58,887 nt of DNA, from assembly GCA_947449305.1 (NCBI GenBank), contig CANFRA010000004.1:1-58887 (forward strand), given 5' to 3'. This stretch comes from Burkholderiaceae bacterium (GTDB taxonomy: Bacteria; Pseudomonadota; Gammaproteobacteria; Burkholderiales; Burkholderiaceae). Numbering within the stretch: the stretch's first letter is position 1; every line of letters begins with the position of its first letter. Positions 48,501 through 57,363 of this stretch are shown piece by piece. A model generated the notes under the pieces. That model made no database searches. It saw only the letters and a list, made by a program, of their open reading frames with translations, and was not told where the DNA came from. The translations under genes were made by a program, and so were the position numbers.

Positions 48501-49542
48501 GGTCTGTTCCAGGAATGTTCAGATTAGAGACTGAGAACCCTGTTAAGCCTGCTTTTGGGCGGCCACCCACCCCTGTGGCACCTTCATCACGAATCTCACC
48601 ACCCGCACCTGTGGAGGCTCCTGGGAATGGTGCAATTGCAGTGGGATGGTTATGTGTTTCTACCTTCATTAAGGTGTGTACTAAACGCGTATCTTTTTCG
48701 TAGCGGTGATCATCGCCTTGTGGAGCCCAAGTCTCTGATTCACAACCAGCCATCACAGCTGAGTTATCAGAATACGCAACAATCGTTCCCTCTGGGTGGA
48801 GCTGATGGGTATTGCGAATCATGGCAAACAATGAACGCTCTTGATCATCACCATCAATAGTCCAGCTTGAATTAAAAATCTTATGGCGGCAATGTTCGCT
48901 ATTGGCCTGGGCAAACATAATGAGCTCTACATCACTAGGATTGCGCTTTAGGCGAATGAAATTTTCTGTTAAATACTCAACTTCATCATCAGAAAGTGCT
49001 AAACCAAGCTCTTGATTGGCATGATCTAACGCTGCCCTGCCTTGCTCTAAAACCGCAATCCGACTTAATGGGCGATCCTCAAGAGTTTGATACAAAGCAT
49101 TTGCTTCATCAGCCGATTGAACGACAGTTTCCGTCATGCGATCATGAACTGCTGCCAATACCAATTGCTCTTGAGCTGGGCTTAAAGGTTTTCTGGTCTT
49201 CCATGTGAATTGTGCGCCACGCTCAATGCGCAATACATTTAATCCGCATTGCCGAGCAATATCAGTTGCTTTGCTGGCCCAAGGAGAAACCGTTCCAAAA
49301 CGCGGGATGACCACAGCACTTTTTCCAGAAGCGGCGCCGGTAAATGGTTCGCCGTACGTTAAAAGACTGGCCAGAATTTTCTGATTCTGAGCGCTTAAGG
49401 CTTGCGTCGACCAAATGAAATGAAGATATTGAGCCTCAATAGAATCTAGCTCGATACCTTGAGCTGCTAAGGAGGCTAAAAGACGCTGTTGGCGAAAGAA
49501 AGAAAGCGCGTTCGCGCCAGGTAAAAAATGGAAAAAAGACAT
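45541..49542 (-). CDS. purL: Phosphoribosylformylglycinamidine synthase
   Basis: Fourth step of purine synthesis: FGAR to FGAM using glutamine and ATP. The 1333-residue protein is the large single-chain form. It has the N-terminal PurS-like part, AIRS-like domains with [14 protein letters not shown] and [14 protein letters not shown] (ATP-binding), a second AIRS part with [17 protein letters not shown], and the C-terminal glutaminase with [17 protein letters not shown] (catalytic Cys) and MPHPERVFR (His, Glu). Length is slightly above E. coli (1295). The short spacing to the methyltransferase suggests a common transcript. Confidence 0.97.
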   Translation of the reverse strand: MSFFHFLPGANALSFFRQQRLLASLAAQGIELDSIEAQYLHFIWSTQALSAQNQKILASLLTYGEPFTGAASGKSAVVIPRFGTVSPWASKATDIARQCGLNVLRIERGAQFTWKTRKPLSPAQEQLVLAAVHDRMTETVVQSADEANALYQTLEDRPLSRIAVLEQGRAALDHANQELGLALSDDEVEYLTENFIRLKRNPSDVELIMFAQANSEHCRHKIFNSSWTIDGDDQERSLFAMIRNTHQLHPEGTIVAYSDNSAVMAGCESETWAPQGDDHRYEKDTRLVHTLMKVETHNHPTAIAPFPGASTGAGGEIRDEGATGVGGRPKAGLTGFSVSNLNIPGTDLPWESEKYGKPERIATPLQIMIDGPLGGAAFNNEFGRPILGGYFRVFEQTLDGVRRGYHKPIMIAGGIGSIDAIHTGKKAIEAGHLLIQLGGPGMRIGMGGATGSSVATGTNTADLDFDSVQRGNPEMERRAQEVINACRAMGQKNPIVSIHDVGAGGLSNAFPELADGAGLGAKFKLRNVPLEESGMSPAEIWCNESQERYVLAIEAKDLELFKALCERERCPFAVVGEATAQRQLQLIDSKQTLGADTAMPVDMPMEVLLGKPPRMHRNVQRLAQQFNELNVTDADLAQSIAWVLQQPTVASKSFLITIGDRTVGGLNARDQFVGPWQVPVADCAVTLMDYKGYRGEAMSMGERTPVAVIDAPAAARMAVGEAITNLLAADIRHLEDIKLSANWMAACGAPGEDAKLYDSVKAVGMELCPALGISIPVGKDSLSMATAWQDAGQDKKVVAPVSLIISAFASVQDVRKTLTPQLKLKAQDGMMLDTELILVDLGRGKNRMAGSILAQVLNQSGKAAPNLDHPEDLKNLAAAIIELRKENKLLAYHDRSDGGLLACIAEMAFATHCGVSINVDMIAVDPSQEPDHGDAKNWAQQVSGRRHEQTMRALFNEELGVVIQIRREDRDAVFAVLRKLGLSAFSHVIAKPNSNGRIEVWCDAKNIFAEPREILQKMWTNTSYQIARLRDNPACADSEFALLDNLSDAGMTPKLTFDPAEDVAAPFIGKNARPKVAILREQGVNSHVEMAYAVNWAGFDSYDVHMSDLLSGKAKLDDFRGLIACGGFSYGDVLGAGEGWAKTILFNQQLRDQFSTFFNRQDSFALGVCNGCQMMSNLAGIIPGAQAWPKFTRNQSEQYEARLVMAEVLASPSIFTQGMEGSQLPIAIAHGEGFANFSQQGNLDLLQQQGLATLRFVDHEGNPTQTYPMNPNGSPGGLTGLTTPDGRFTVMMPHPERVFRAVQMSWCPPEWLNTPDGASPWLRLFRNARRWAK

Positions 49543-49563
49543 CCCTAGATTATAAGGTTTTGC

Positions 49564-50238
49564 CTACAGTAAGCGCCCGCCTTGGAGGTGTAATTGGCGC
49601 TGGCACCGGTTAGCCAAGGCTGGATCATGGGTGACCAGAATAAGGGTGGAATGATTGGCCTGATTTAGCTCAAAAAGAAGCTCAATCACCCGATTGCCGC
49701 TCGCCTCATCTAGGCTTCCAGTGGGCTCATCGGCAAATAGAATAGCCGGCTTAGTGATAAAGGCTCTAGCCAAGGCAACTCGCTGCTGCTCTCCACCAGA
49801 AAGGGTCTTAGGGAAGTGCTCAAAGCGCTCGCCAAGCCCAACACGCTCAAGCCAAGCCATAGTGGCTGTTTTGGGATTATCTATACCAGCCAGTTCCGCT
49901 GGAAGCATCACATTTTCTAGCGCCGTTAAGTGTGGCAATAATTGGAAAGACTGAAATACAAAGCCAACCTGTAAGCCCCTTAGTTTTGCACGGCCATCTT
50001 CATCAAGGGCATTGAGATCCTGCCCCATTAGAGTGACATTGCCCTGACTTGGTAGATCCAGGCCAGCCAATAGTCCCAGCAAAGTGCTCTTACCAGAGCC
50101 AGAACTGCCAGTAATGGCTACACTTTCACCAGCCTCTAAATCAAAGCAAATGTCGTGCAAAATAGTCAAAACACCATCGCTAGATAAAACAGACTTACCC
50201 AGATGGTTCGCACTCAGGACTTTTGCTGAGTTACTCAT
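49564..50238 (-). CDS. ABC transporter ATP-binding protein YbbA-like
   Basis: ABC ATPase of 224 residues from ATG 50238. It has Walker A in GSSGSGKST, the Q-loop in VFQSFQL, the signature LSGGEQQRVALARA and Walker B in ILFADEPTGSLD with the switch His in LVTHD. It resembles YbbA/LolD-type exporters of the MacB family. In E. coli ybbA diverges from tesA in the same arrangement seen here and is followed by the permease gene ybbP. Here purL follows instead and no permease is in this window. No clear ribosome site is seen. Confidence 0.88.
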   Translation of the reverse strand: MSNSAKVLSANHLGKSVLSSDGVLTILHDICFDLEAGESVAITGSSGSGKSTLLGLLAGLDLPSQGNVTLMGQDLNALDEDGRAKLRGLQVGFVFQSFQLLPHLTALENVMLPAELAGIDNPKTATMAWLERVGLGERFEHFPKTLSGGEQQRVALARAFITKPAILFADEPTGSLDEASGNRVIELLFELNQANHSTLILVTHDPALANRCQRQLHLQGGRLL

Positions 50239-50288
50239 AAAAAGGAAAAGCAATTTAAAGGCTTTTTAGCCTTAAAGTAATTGAATAG

Positions 50289-50957
50289 ATGAATCAAAAT
50301 AATCAGTCGACCTTCGCATCAAAAAAAGCAATAGCAATAGGCTTATTTTGCCTGTTAATTTCTTTTGTCACATCGGCAAGCTCAAATTCCACTATTTTGG
50401 TATTGGGCGACAGCCTCTCTGCTGAATACGGCATCACCAGGGGATCTGGCTGGGTCAAGCTTCTTGAGGGGCAGCTTCAAAAGCAAGGTAGTCAATGGAC
50501 AGTCTTCAATGCCAGCATTAGTGGGGAAACCAGCTCAGGGGGCCTTGCACGTATTGCCAATCTACTTCAGCAAAAGAAACCCGGCATTGTCATGCTCGAG
50601 CTAGGGGCTAATGACGCCCTACGAGGCCTATCTATTGATGAGACTGAAAAGAATTTAAGCAAGATCATTCAACTGAGTAAAAAGTCAGGGGCCAAAGTAT
50701 TGTTATTTGGTATGCAAATTCCACCCAACTACGGTCAAGACTATACAAAGAAGTTTAAAGACCTATACCCAAAACTTGCTAACCAAGAAGGGATTGAGTT
50801 AGTACCATTTTTTATGGCAGGAGTTGTCAGCAAGTCAGATCTATTTCAACCGGACAATATTCATCCCAATGAAAAAGCCCAGGCCACTCTCTACAAAAAC
50901 GTATGGGGCGCTATGGCCCCATATCATTCGCTTCTCAACAGCAAGAAAACAGATTAG
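50289..50957 (+). CDS. tesA: Acyl-CoA thioesterase I / lysophospholipase L1, TesA-like
   Basis: SGNH/GDSL hydrolase of 222 residues. A signal peptide (to about residue 31) is followed by block I VLGDSLSAEYG (nucleophile Ser), block II ISGETSSGGLARI, block III ELGANDALRG and block V DNIHPNEKAQ. This fits E. coli TesA (208 aa), a periplasmic thioesterase and lysophospholipase. It diverges from the YbbA-like ATPase as in E. coli. Its stop overlaps the ppiD stop by 4 bases. Confidence 0.92.
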   Translation: MNQNNQSTFASKKAIAIGLFCLLISFVTSASSNSTILVLGDSLSAEYGITRGSGWVKLLEGQLQKQGSQWTVFNASISGETSSGGLARIANLLQQKKPGIVMLELGANDALRGLSIDETEKNLSKIIQLSKKSGAKVLLFGMQIPPNYGQDYTKKFKDLYPKLANQEGIELVPFFMAGVVSKSDLFQPDNIHPNEKAQATLYKNVWGAMAPYHSLLNSKKTD

Positions 50958-52417
50958 CTACCTGCACCTGTTGAGGGTGGCTTTAATGAATTGATGGTCT
51001 TTACCTTTGCGCTATCACGCCAATAAGCCATAAATCCTGCAAACTCAGCCTGAGCTGCAAGTGCTTGTATCTGCTGTGACTGTGCTTTATGTACTTTTGC
51101 ATCTACAGCAGTAGGTTGACGAATCTGATCAACTCGATACAAGGTAGTTCCAATACCTGGATTGGCAACGGATACATAAGTAGGCAATTTGTCTTGGCCC
51201 ACTGACATCACATCATCTAATGCGCTACCAACTAGGTTTGCTGGTTTATTGCGGGAAACCCAAACTGCAGTGCCAAAGCCAGAGGTACTCTTTGGATCTT
51301 TTTGTAGTTCTGCGTAACGCTCCGCGGCAGCAGCCACAGCTAATTTTTCTGCAGCCCGCTGACTTACTTGCCTTCTCACTTCGCTAGAAACAGTAGCGAA
51401 CGGCAATGTCTGAGCAGGATGAAAAGTGACTACTCTTGCAGACACAAAAACACCAGGCGAGATTTGTACTGCCTCGATATTGCGTTTATTTTTTACGGCC
51501 TCATCGCCAAAGAGCGCCTGGACTACCTTTGGATTGGCTAGAGGGTGATCTCTTGATACGCCGCTTGGGCCGGAACGTGTTACACCCTTTTGACTCTGAA
51601 TACTTAACCTTAACTTATCAGCAGCTGGTTTCAAACTATCAGACTGGTCATAAGTTAGATTGGCAAATTGGTCAGCCTTTTCGCTAAAGACTTTTGCTTC
51701 TTCTTTTGGGTCGGCCTTGAGCACTATGTACTCAACATCAACGAACTCAGGACTTTCAAATAGTTTGGCATTAGCCTGATAAAAGGCCTGAAGCTCTTCT
51801 GGTGTCGGATTTACCTTGGGTAAGTAAGCTTTAGCCTCAAATGGCATAGCTTGTATTTGACGCTCTGTCTCATAAAGCGTGGAAATAATTTCAGAAAGTT
51901 TCGGGCTGGCTAATTCAGTACGGGCCACAGAATTGACCAGTTGACTTATTTTGAGATCAAATGCTTGGCTAGCATAAAACTGCTCTTCGTTTAAACCATT
52001 ATTGGCTAAGAGTTGCTTAAAGCGGGCGTCATCAAAGCTACCATCTGCTTTATACAGGGCTCGAACTTGTGGAATATTTTGTAAATTCTTTATCAGGGCA
52101 TCTTTGCCCACTTGCAGACGTAAATCGTTTACCGCAAAACCAAGAATGCGCTGTTGTAGTAGCTCATTCAAAATTGCTTGTCTAAATGGAAGGCTTTGTG
52201 CAATCTGAAGGTTACCACCGACACGCTCCGCCTGACGCTTAGCTGCATTATCAACTTCCTGTGCGGTAATGGGTTTTCCATTGATCTTCACAAGATCAGT
52301 TTCTTTATCCATGAAACTGGAATAGCTAGAAATTCCAAAAAAAGCAAAAGAAGGAACGATCACCAACATCAGTGCAAGCTGCATCAATTTTTGGTGCTTA
52401 CGGATGGTATCAAACAT
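50954..52417 (-). CDS. ppiD: PpiD-type periplasmic chaperone, apparently without parvulin domain
   Basis: Inner-membrane-anchored chaperone at the Sec translocon exit. The 487-residue protein has a membrane helix (about 12-30, LALMLVIVPSFAFFGIS) and a SurA_N-like helical region (about 36-230) with VKINGKPITAQEVDNA. The typical C-terminal helical part follows (about 240-480), with LTYDQSDSLKPAADKL. Between these, where E. coli PpiD (623 aa) has its parvulin domain, the frame runs straight through DVEYIVLKADPKEEAKVFSE (about 227-246). No parvulin motifs are found. The stop overlaps tesA. Confidence 0.86.
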   Translation of the reverse strand: MFDTIRKHQKLMQLALMLVIVPSFAFFGISSYSSFMDKETDLVKINGKPITAQEVDNAAKRQAERVGGNLQIAQSLPFRQAILNELLQQRILGFAVNDLRLQVGKDALIKNLQNIPQVRALYKADGSFDDARFKQLLANNGLNEEQFYASQAFDLKISQLVNSVARTELASPKLSEIISTLYETERQIQAMPFEAKAYLPKVNPTPEELQAFYQANAKLFESPEFVDVEYIVLKADPKEEAKVFSEKADQFANLTYDQSDSLKPAADKLRLSIQSQKGVTRSGPSGVSRDHPLANPKVVQALFGDEAVKNKRNIEAVQISPGVFVSARVVTFHPAQTLPFATVSSEVRRQVSQRAAEKLAVAAAAERYAELQKDPKSTSGFGTAVWVSRNKPANLVGSALDDVMSVGQDKLPTYVSVANPGIGTTLYRVDQIRQPTAVDAKVHKAQSQQIQALAAQAEFAGFMAYWRDSAKVKTINSLKPPSTGAGS

Positions 52418-52519
52418 GAATAAGTTCGCTAGTAAAAAAATATCAACTATGTGAGTGTACTAGGCGGCGGGATTTAGAAGTTTGGACGCCTTGAAACAGG
52501 CTCAGAAGAAGTAAACATT

Positions 52520-52595
52520 TGGTGGGCGCTGAGAGGCTCGAACTCCCGACATTCTGCGTGTAAGGCAGACGCTCTACCAACTGAGCTAAGCGCCC
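52520..52595 (-). tRNA. tRNA-Val (TAC)
   Basis: The minus strand gives GGGCGCTTAGCTCAGTTGG..., anticodon TAC in CCTTACACG, T-arm GGGAGTTCGAGCCTCTC, acceptor GGGCGCT/AGCGCCC and encoded ACCA. It lies between lon and ppiD, where many proteobacteria have hupB. A TACAAT box on the minus strand (52618-52613) could be its -10. Confidence 0.97.
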
Positions 52596-52699
52596 CAAAT
52601 ATTACAGGTGGAATTGTAACCTAAGTACCCGAAAATGCATGTTTCCCGCCAAATCAGCCCTATATTCAGAGCTAGAAAAGACGGAAAACCCCGCTACTT

Positions 52700-55132
52700 T
52701 CAGTGCTTGAGAACCTCGCCTGAAGACAACTTTTCGTTAGCTTTGCTAGCCTCTGATGCTTTTTTAGCAAGCTCTTCAGGTGTTGGGTCCGGCAAGGCTA
52801 CCGGCATGCGCTCTAATGCAAGCTCTAATACCTTATCAATCCAGCGCACGGGAATGATTTCAATTGCATTCTTCACGTTATCCGGAATATCAATCAAGTC
52901 CTTCACATTCTCTTCTGGAATCAAGGCCAACTTGATACCACCACGATGGGCTGCCAAGAGCTTCTCTTTTAAGCCGCCAATCGGAAGTACCTCGCCACGC
53001 AAGGTGATCTCACCAGTCATTGCCACATCTGAGCGAATTGGAATTCCGGTGAAAACAGAAACCAAGGCAGTCGTAATCGCAATGCCAGCAGAAGGACCAT
53101 CTTTTGGAGTGGCGCCATCGGGAAAGTGAATATGAATATCTTTTTTCTCAAAGGCCTCGTCAGTAATGCCAAGAAGCTTTGACCTAGAGCGCACCACAGT
53201 ACGTGCCGCTTCTACAGACTCTTTCATGACATCACCAATAGAACCTGTACGAGTAATAACGCCCTTGCCTGGCATAACTGCGGCCTCAATAGTCAAGAGA
53301 TCGCCACCAACTTCAGTCCAAGCCAGACCGGTAACTTGGCCAACCTGATTTTCTTTCGCTGCTAAACCAAAGTCATACATTCGCACAGATAAGAATTTCT
53401 CAAGATTGTCTGCATTGACTACTATTGGAGCGGCCTCTTTTTTCAGGAGCAAAAGCTTCACTACCTTACGGCAAATCTTGCTAATTTCTCTTTCTAGAGA
53501 ACGAACACCTGCTTCACGAGTGTAGTAGCGAATGATGTTACGAACAGCGCTCTCTTCAATCTTGAGCTCATCCTTTTTTAAACCATTGTTCTTGATTTGT
53601 TTCGGGATGAGGTAATTCACAGCAATGCTGGTTTTTTCGTCCTCTGTGTAGCCTGCTAAACGAATAATCTCGAGACGATCTAATAACGGTCCCGGAATAT
53701 TTAAGGAGTTAGATGTGGCAACAAACATCACATCTGAAAGATCAAAATCAACCTCAACATAGTGATCTTGGAAAGTGTGGTTTTGCTCTGGATCCAGCAC
53801 CTCTAATAAGGCACTAGCAGGGTCGCCTCGGAAATCCATACCCATCTTGTCGACTTCGTCCAAGAGAAATAAAGGATTACGGACGCCAACTTTAGTCAGG
53901 CTAGAGAGAATCTTGCCTGGCATGGAGCCAATATAAGTGCGGCGATGGCCACGGATCTCGGACTCATCACGCACGCCGCCTAAGGCCATCCGCACAAACT
54001 TACGGTTGGTAGCGCGAGCAATCGATTGGCCCAAGGAAGTCTTACCTACACCTGGAGGACCAACCAGGCAGAGAATTGGAGCCTTAACACGATCAACACG
54101 TTGCTGAACTGCGAGGTACTCCAAGATACGTTCTTTAACTTTATCTAAGCCATAGTGATCCTCATCCAATACTTTTTCAGCATTGCTAAGATCATTATTA
54201 ATCTTTGTTTTCTTCTTCCACGGAAGATTGACCAAGGTATCAATAAAGTTTCGAATCACTGTAGCCTCAGCTGACATCGGTGACATCAACTTTAATTTCT
54301 TGAGCTCCGACTCCGCTTTTTTCAAAGCTTCTTTCGGCATGCGCGCAGCCTTAATCCGCTTCTCGAGTTCTTCGAGGTCAGCGCCCTCTTCTCCCTCACC
54401 TAATTCTTTTTGAATGGCTTTCACTTGCTCATTCAGGTAATACTCGCGTTGGCTCTTTTCCATTTGACGCTTGACGCGTCCACGAATGCGCTTTTCTACT
54501 TGCAAAATATCAATTTCACTTTCAAGGTCAGCCAAGAGGCTTTCTAAACGCTGCACTACATCAGTCATCTCAAGCAGGCGTTGCTTTTGCTCAAGCTTGA
54601 CTGGCAAATGAGCGCAGATCGTATCTGCTAAGCGGCTTGGGTCATCAATACCGCCGAGCGAAGATAAAATTTCTTGGGGCACCTTCTTGTTCAGTTTTAC
54701 ATACTGATCAAATTGGGCCATAATGGCGCGACGTAAGGCTTCTGTTTCATGAGGGTCAATTGCATCAATGGAAGTTGGAGTAGCTTCACAATTGAAGTAA
54801 CCCATGCTGTCTTCAATTTGGCTTACCTCTGCACGCTGTACGCCTTCGACCAAGACCTTTACTGTGCCATCAGGCAGTTTGAGCATTTGCAGGATGTTGG
54901 CAATACAGCCGACCTCATAGAGATCTTCAATCACTGGTTCATCCTTGGCTGCGGTCTTTTGGGCAACCAATAGGACATTTTTGCCAGTTTCCATGGCAGC
55001 TTCCAGGGCTTTGATGGATTTAGGGCGACCCACAAACAAAGGGATCACCATATGGGGGAAGACAACTACATCCCGCAAGGGGAGTAAGGGTAGTTGAAGC
55101 GGTTCAGAGGGCAGTAATAAGTGGCCAGGCAT
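52700..55132 (-). CDS. lon: ATP-dependent protease Lon
   Basis: AAA+ protease that degrades misfolded and regulatory proteins. The 810-residue protein has the N-terminal LON domain (PLLPLRDVVVFPHMVIPLFVG), Walker A in GPPGVGKTSLG, Walker B in LFLLDEVDKMG and the Ser-Lys protease domain with KDGPSAGIAITTAL (catalytic Ser) and IGGLKEKLLAAHR (catalytic Lys). Length is normal (E. coli 784). GGAGGA lies 8 bases before ATG 55132. A heat-shock-type promoter precedes it, separate from clpX, whose terminator lies between. Confidence 0.98.
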   Translation of the reverse strand: MPGHLLLPSEPLQLPLLPLRDVVVFPHMVIPLFVGRPKSIKALEAAMETGKNVLLVAQKTAAKDEPVIEDLYEVGCIANILQMLKLPDGTVKVLVEGVQRAEVSQIEDSMGYFNCEATPTSIDAIDPHETEALRRAIMAQFDQYVKLNKKVPQEILSSLGGIDDPSRLADTICAHLPVKLEQKQRLLEMTDVVQRLESLLADLESEIDILQVEKRIRGRVKRQMEKSQREYYLNEQVKAIQKELGEGEEGADLEELEKRIKAARMPKEALKKAESELKKLKLMSPMSAEATVIRNFIDTLVNLPWKKKTKINNDLSNAEKVLDEDHYGLDKVKERILEYLAVQQRVDRVKAPILCLVGPPGVGKTSLGQSIARATNRKFVRMALGGVRDESEIRGHRRTYIGSMPGKILSSLTKVGVRNPLFLLDEVDKMGMDFRGDPASALLEVLDPEQNHTFQDHYVEVDFDLSDVMFVATSNSLNIPGPLLDRLEIIRLAGYTEDEKTSIAVNYLIPKQIKNNGLKKDELKIEESAVRNIIRYYTREAGVRSLEREISKICRKVVKLLLLKKEAAPIVVNADNLEKFLSVRMYDFGLAAKENQVGQVTGLAWTEVGGDLLTIEAAVMPGKGVITRTGSIGDVMKESVEAARTVVRSRSKLLGITDEAFEKKDIHIHFPDGATPKDGPSAGIAITTALVSVFTGIPIRSDVAMTGEITLRGEVLPIGGLKEKLLAAHRGGIKLALIPEENVKDLIDIPDNVKNAIEIIPVRWIDKVLELALERMPVALPDPTPEELAKKASEASKANEKLSSGEVLKH

Positions 55133-55223
55133 GGGGCAAATCCTCCAAAGTAATCAATCTTCAAAAGTCTCTAAAAGCACTAAACCACTAAATAAAGACA
55201 ATCTTCATGAGTAGCATACTACC

Positions 55224-55252
55224 TATATGGGTCGTACTTTTGGAAAATCAAG
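55224..55252 (-). promoter_or_regulatory. Heat-shock (sigma-32 type) promoter of lon
   Basis: On the minus strand, CTTGATT (55252-55246), a 14-base spacer and CCCATATA (55231-55224) match the sigma-32 pattern CTTGAAA-N(11-16)-CCCATnT. It lies about 90 bases before the lon start and downstream of the clpX terminator. Sigma-32 control of lon is established in E. coli; for this organism it is a reading of the sequence. Confidence 0.65.
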
Positions 55253-55264
55253 GGGGAAAAGTGC

Positions 55265-55286
55265 AAAAAAGGGGCAATATTGCCCC
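55265..55286 (-). terminator. Terminator after clpX
   Basis: Read on the minus strand, GGGGCAA TA TTGCCCC forms a 7-bp hairpin followed by TTTTTT. It lies 25 bases after the clpX stop and separates the tig-clpP-clpX transcript from lon. Confidence 0.88.
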
Positions 55287-55310
55287 AAAAATAGCAAAAA
55301 ACCTGAGAAT

Positions 55311-56672
55311 TTAAGCCTTTTTGCTTAAATCTGCCTTTTCAGGATCTTGTTTGTAGACTAATAAGGGCTTTCCACCCTCCGCAATGCTGCTGTCATCAAT
55401 CACAACCTTCTGAACATTCTGCAGGGATGGCAAGTCATACATCACATCCATCAAGGAGCCCTCAAGAATCGATCGAAGACCACGTGCTCCAGTTTTACGG
55501 GCGATTGCCTTCTTCGCAATGGCCGCTAATGCTGCATGACGTACTTCCAGTTCAGCGCCTTCCATGGTGAGTAGCGCTTGATATTGCTTTACCAAAGCAT
55601 TTTTAGGCTCAGTAAGAATTTGGATTAAAGCGTCTTCATCCAGTTGCATCAAAGTTGCCACGACAGGCAAGCGACCGATCAATTCAGGAATTAAGCCAAA
55701 CTTAATTAAATCTTCAGGTTCTACTTCAACCAGAAGATCGCTCACACCCCGATCATCTTTACCAGGAACAGTTGCATTAAATCCAATACCAGTTTTGGCT
55801 GTACGTTGTTGGATGACCTTTTCAAGACCATCAAAAGCGCCGCCACAAATAAATAAAATATTGGTTGTATCCACTTGCAAGAAATCTTGGTTCGGGTGCT
55901 TACGACCGCCTTGTGGTGGCACGGAAGCCATAGTGCCTTCGACCAACTTCAATAGAGCTTGCTGTACACCTTCGCCGGAAACATCCCGAGTAATGGAAGG
56001 ATTATCAGACTTACGTGAGATCTTATCGATCTCGTCAATGTAGACAATGCCGCGTTGCGCTTTTTCTACGTTGTAGTCGCAAGCTTGTAATAGTTTTTGG
56101 ATAATATTTTCAACGTCTTCACCTACATAACCTGCTTCAGTCAGCGTGGTTGCGTCGGCCATCACAAATGGAACGTCTAGCATGCGAGCCAATGTTTGCG
56201 CTAAGAGAGTCTTGCCAGAGCCAGTAGGCCCAATCAGTAAAATATTGCTCTTCGCTAATTCAACGCCATCCACAATTGCCTTAGCCGGCAATTTAGTTTC
56301 TTTCTTATCTAATGCTTCAGCCGGCTTACCATCTTTATCTAACTTCTCTTTTTTTGGCTTTGGCAAATACTTTAAACGCTTATAGTGGTTATAGACTGCC
56401 ACAGCCAGTGTTTTCTTGGCTTGGTCCTGACCAATCACGTACTGATCTAGGTTATCTCTAATTTGATGGGGCGTTGGTAAAGAATCATCACCCGCTTCCT
56501 TAGGAAGCTTAGCAATTTCTTCTTGAATGATGTCAGTGCAAAGGTCTATACACTCGTCACAAATAAACACTGATGGCCCCGCAATCAGCTTCTTAACCTC
56601 ATGCTGGCTCTTGCCGCAGAAAGAACAATGTAATACTTTATCTGATGTGCTTGGGGTAATCGTATCGCTCAA
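55311..56672 (-). CDS. clpX: ClpX unfoldase, ATP-binding subunit of ClpXP
   Basis: AAA+ unfoldase that delivers proteins to ClpP. The 453-residue protein has an N-terminal zinc-binding domain (Cys16, 19, 38, 41), Walker A GPTGSGKT (148-155), Walker B in [10 protein letters not shown], the pore loop GYVGEDV and the [17 protein letters not shown] sensor 2 region ([12 protein letters not shown]). Compared with E. coli ClpX (424 aa) it carries an additional Lys-rich stretch at residues about 102-133, just before Walker A. It is 19 bases after clpP and ends at a terminator. Confidence 0.97.
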   Translation of the reverse strand: MSDTITPSTSDKVLHCSFCGKSQHEVKKLIAGPSVFICDECIDLCTDIIQEEIAKLPKEAGDDSLPTPHQIRDNLDQYVIGQDQAKKTLAVAVYNHYKRLKYLPKPKKEKLDKDGKPAEALDKKETKLPAKAIVDGVELAKSNILLIGPTGSGKTLLAQTLARMLDVPFVMADATTLTEAGYVGEDVENIIQKLLQACDYNVEKAQRGIVYIDEIDKISRKSDNPSITRDVSGEGVQQALLKLVEGTMASVPPQGGRKHPNQDFLQVDTTNILFICGGAFDGLEKVIQQRTAKTGIGFNATVPGKDDRGVSDLLVEVEPEDLIKFGLIPELIGRLPVVATLMQLDEDALIQILTEPKNALVKQYQALLTMEGAELEVRHAALAAIAKKAIARKTGARGLRSILEGSLMDVMYDLPSLQNVQKVVIDDSSIAEGGKPLLVYKQDPEKADLSKKA

Positions 56673-56691
56673 AATAGTCTTTACTTAGAAA

Positions 56692-57321
56692 TTAAGGACG
56701 CTTCTCAATAACCTTATCGATTAAGCCGTAGTCACGCGCTTGCTCTGCAGACATAAAGTTATCGCGATCAGTATCTTTAGCGATAGTTTCAATAGATTGG
56801 CCTGTGCGATCAGCCAAGATCTTATTTAACCGTTCGCGCAAGTACAAAATTTCACGTGCTTGAATCTCAATGTCAGATGCTTGACCACGCGCTCCGCCCA
56901 ATGGCTGATGAATCATGACGCGAGAATTTGGTAAAGCATAACGCTTACCTTTTTCACCTGCGCACAATAAGAATGCACCCATGCTTGCAGCCATACCCAT
57001 ACATAGGGTGCTGACGTGAGGCTTGATGAACTGCATGGTGTCATAAATCGCTAGACCAGCAGAAACTGATCCGCCAGGTGAATTGATGTAAAGAGAAATC
57101 TCTTTGTCTGGATTTTCGCTCTCAAGAAATAATAACTGCGCAATAACCAGATTGGCCGTTTGATCGTTTACTTCACCAACCAAGAAAACAACACGCTCTC
57201 TTAATAGGCGGGAATAAATATCGTAAGCGCGCTCACCTCGTCCAGAGGTTTCAATCACCATCGGAACCAAACCTAGACCTTTGGGCTCTAGATTTTCAGA
57301 CTGAAGATGGTTCTGGTTCAT
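56692..57321 (-). CDS. clpP: ClpP protease, proteolytic subunit
   Basis: Serine protease that forms the chamber of ClpXP. The 209-residue protein has the catalytic triad Ser113 in GMAASMGA, His138 in MIHQP and Asp187 in the KDTDRDNF region. It also has the [20 protein letters not shown] segment. Length matches E. coli (207). It lies 42 bases after tig and 19 before clpX, the usual order. Confidence 0.98.
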   Translation of the reverse strand: MNQNHLQSENLEPKGLGLVPMVIETSGRGERAYDIYSRLLRERVVFLVGEVNDQTANLVIAQLLFLESENPDKEISLYINSPGGSVSAGLAIYDTMQFIKPHVSTLCMGMAASMGAFLLCAGEKGKRYALPNSRVMIHQPLGGARGQASDIEIQAREILYLRERLNKILADRTGQSIETIAKDTDRDNFMSAEQARDYGLIDKVIEKRP

Positions 57322-57363
57322 TTATGAAGGTCCTCTTTAAGATAAATTAATGGCAGCTTTGAC

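Noticed and set aside
52635..53129. 164-codon plus-strand frame antisense to lon.
   Set aside because: Shadow of the lon coding sequence with low-complexity Ser-rich translation.
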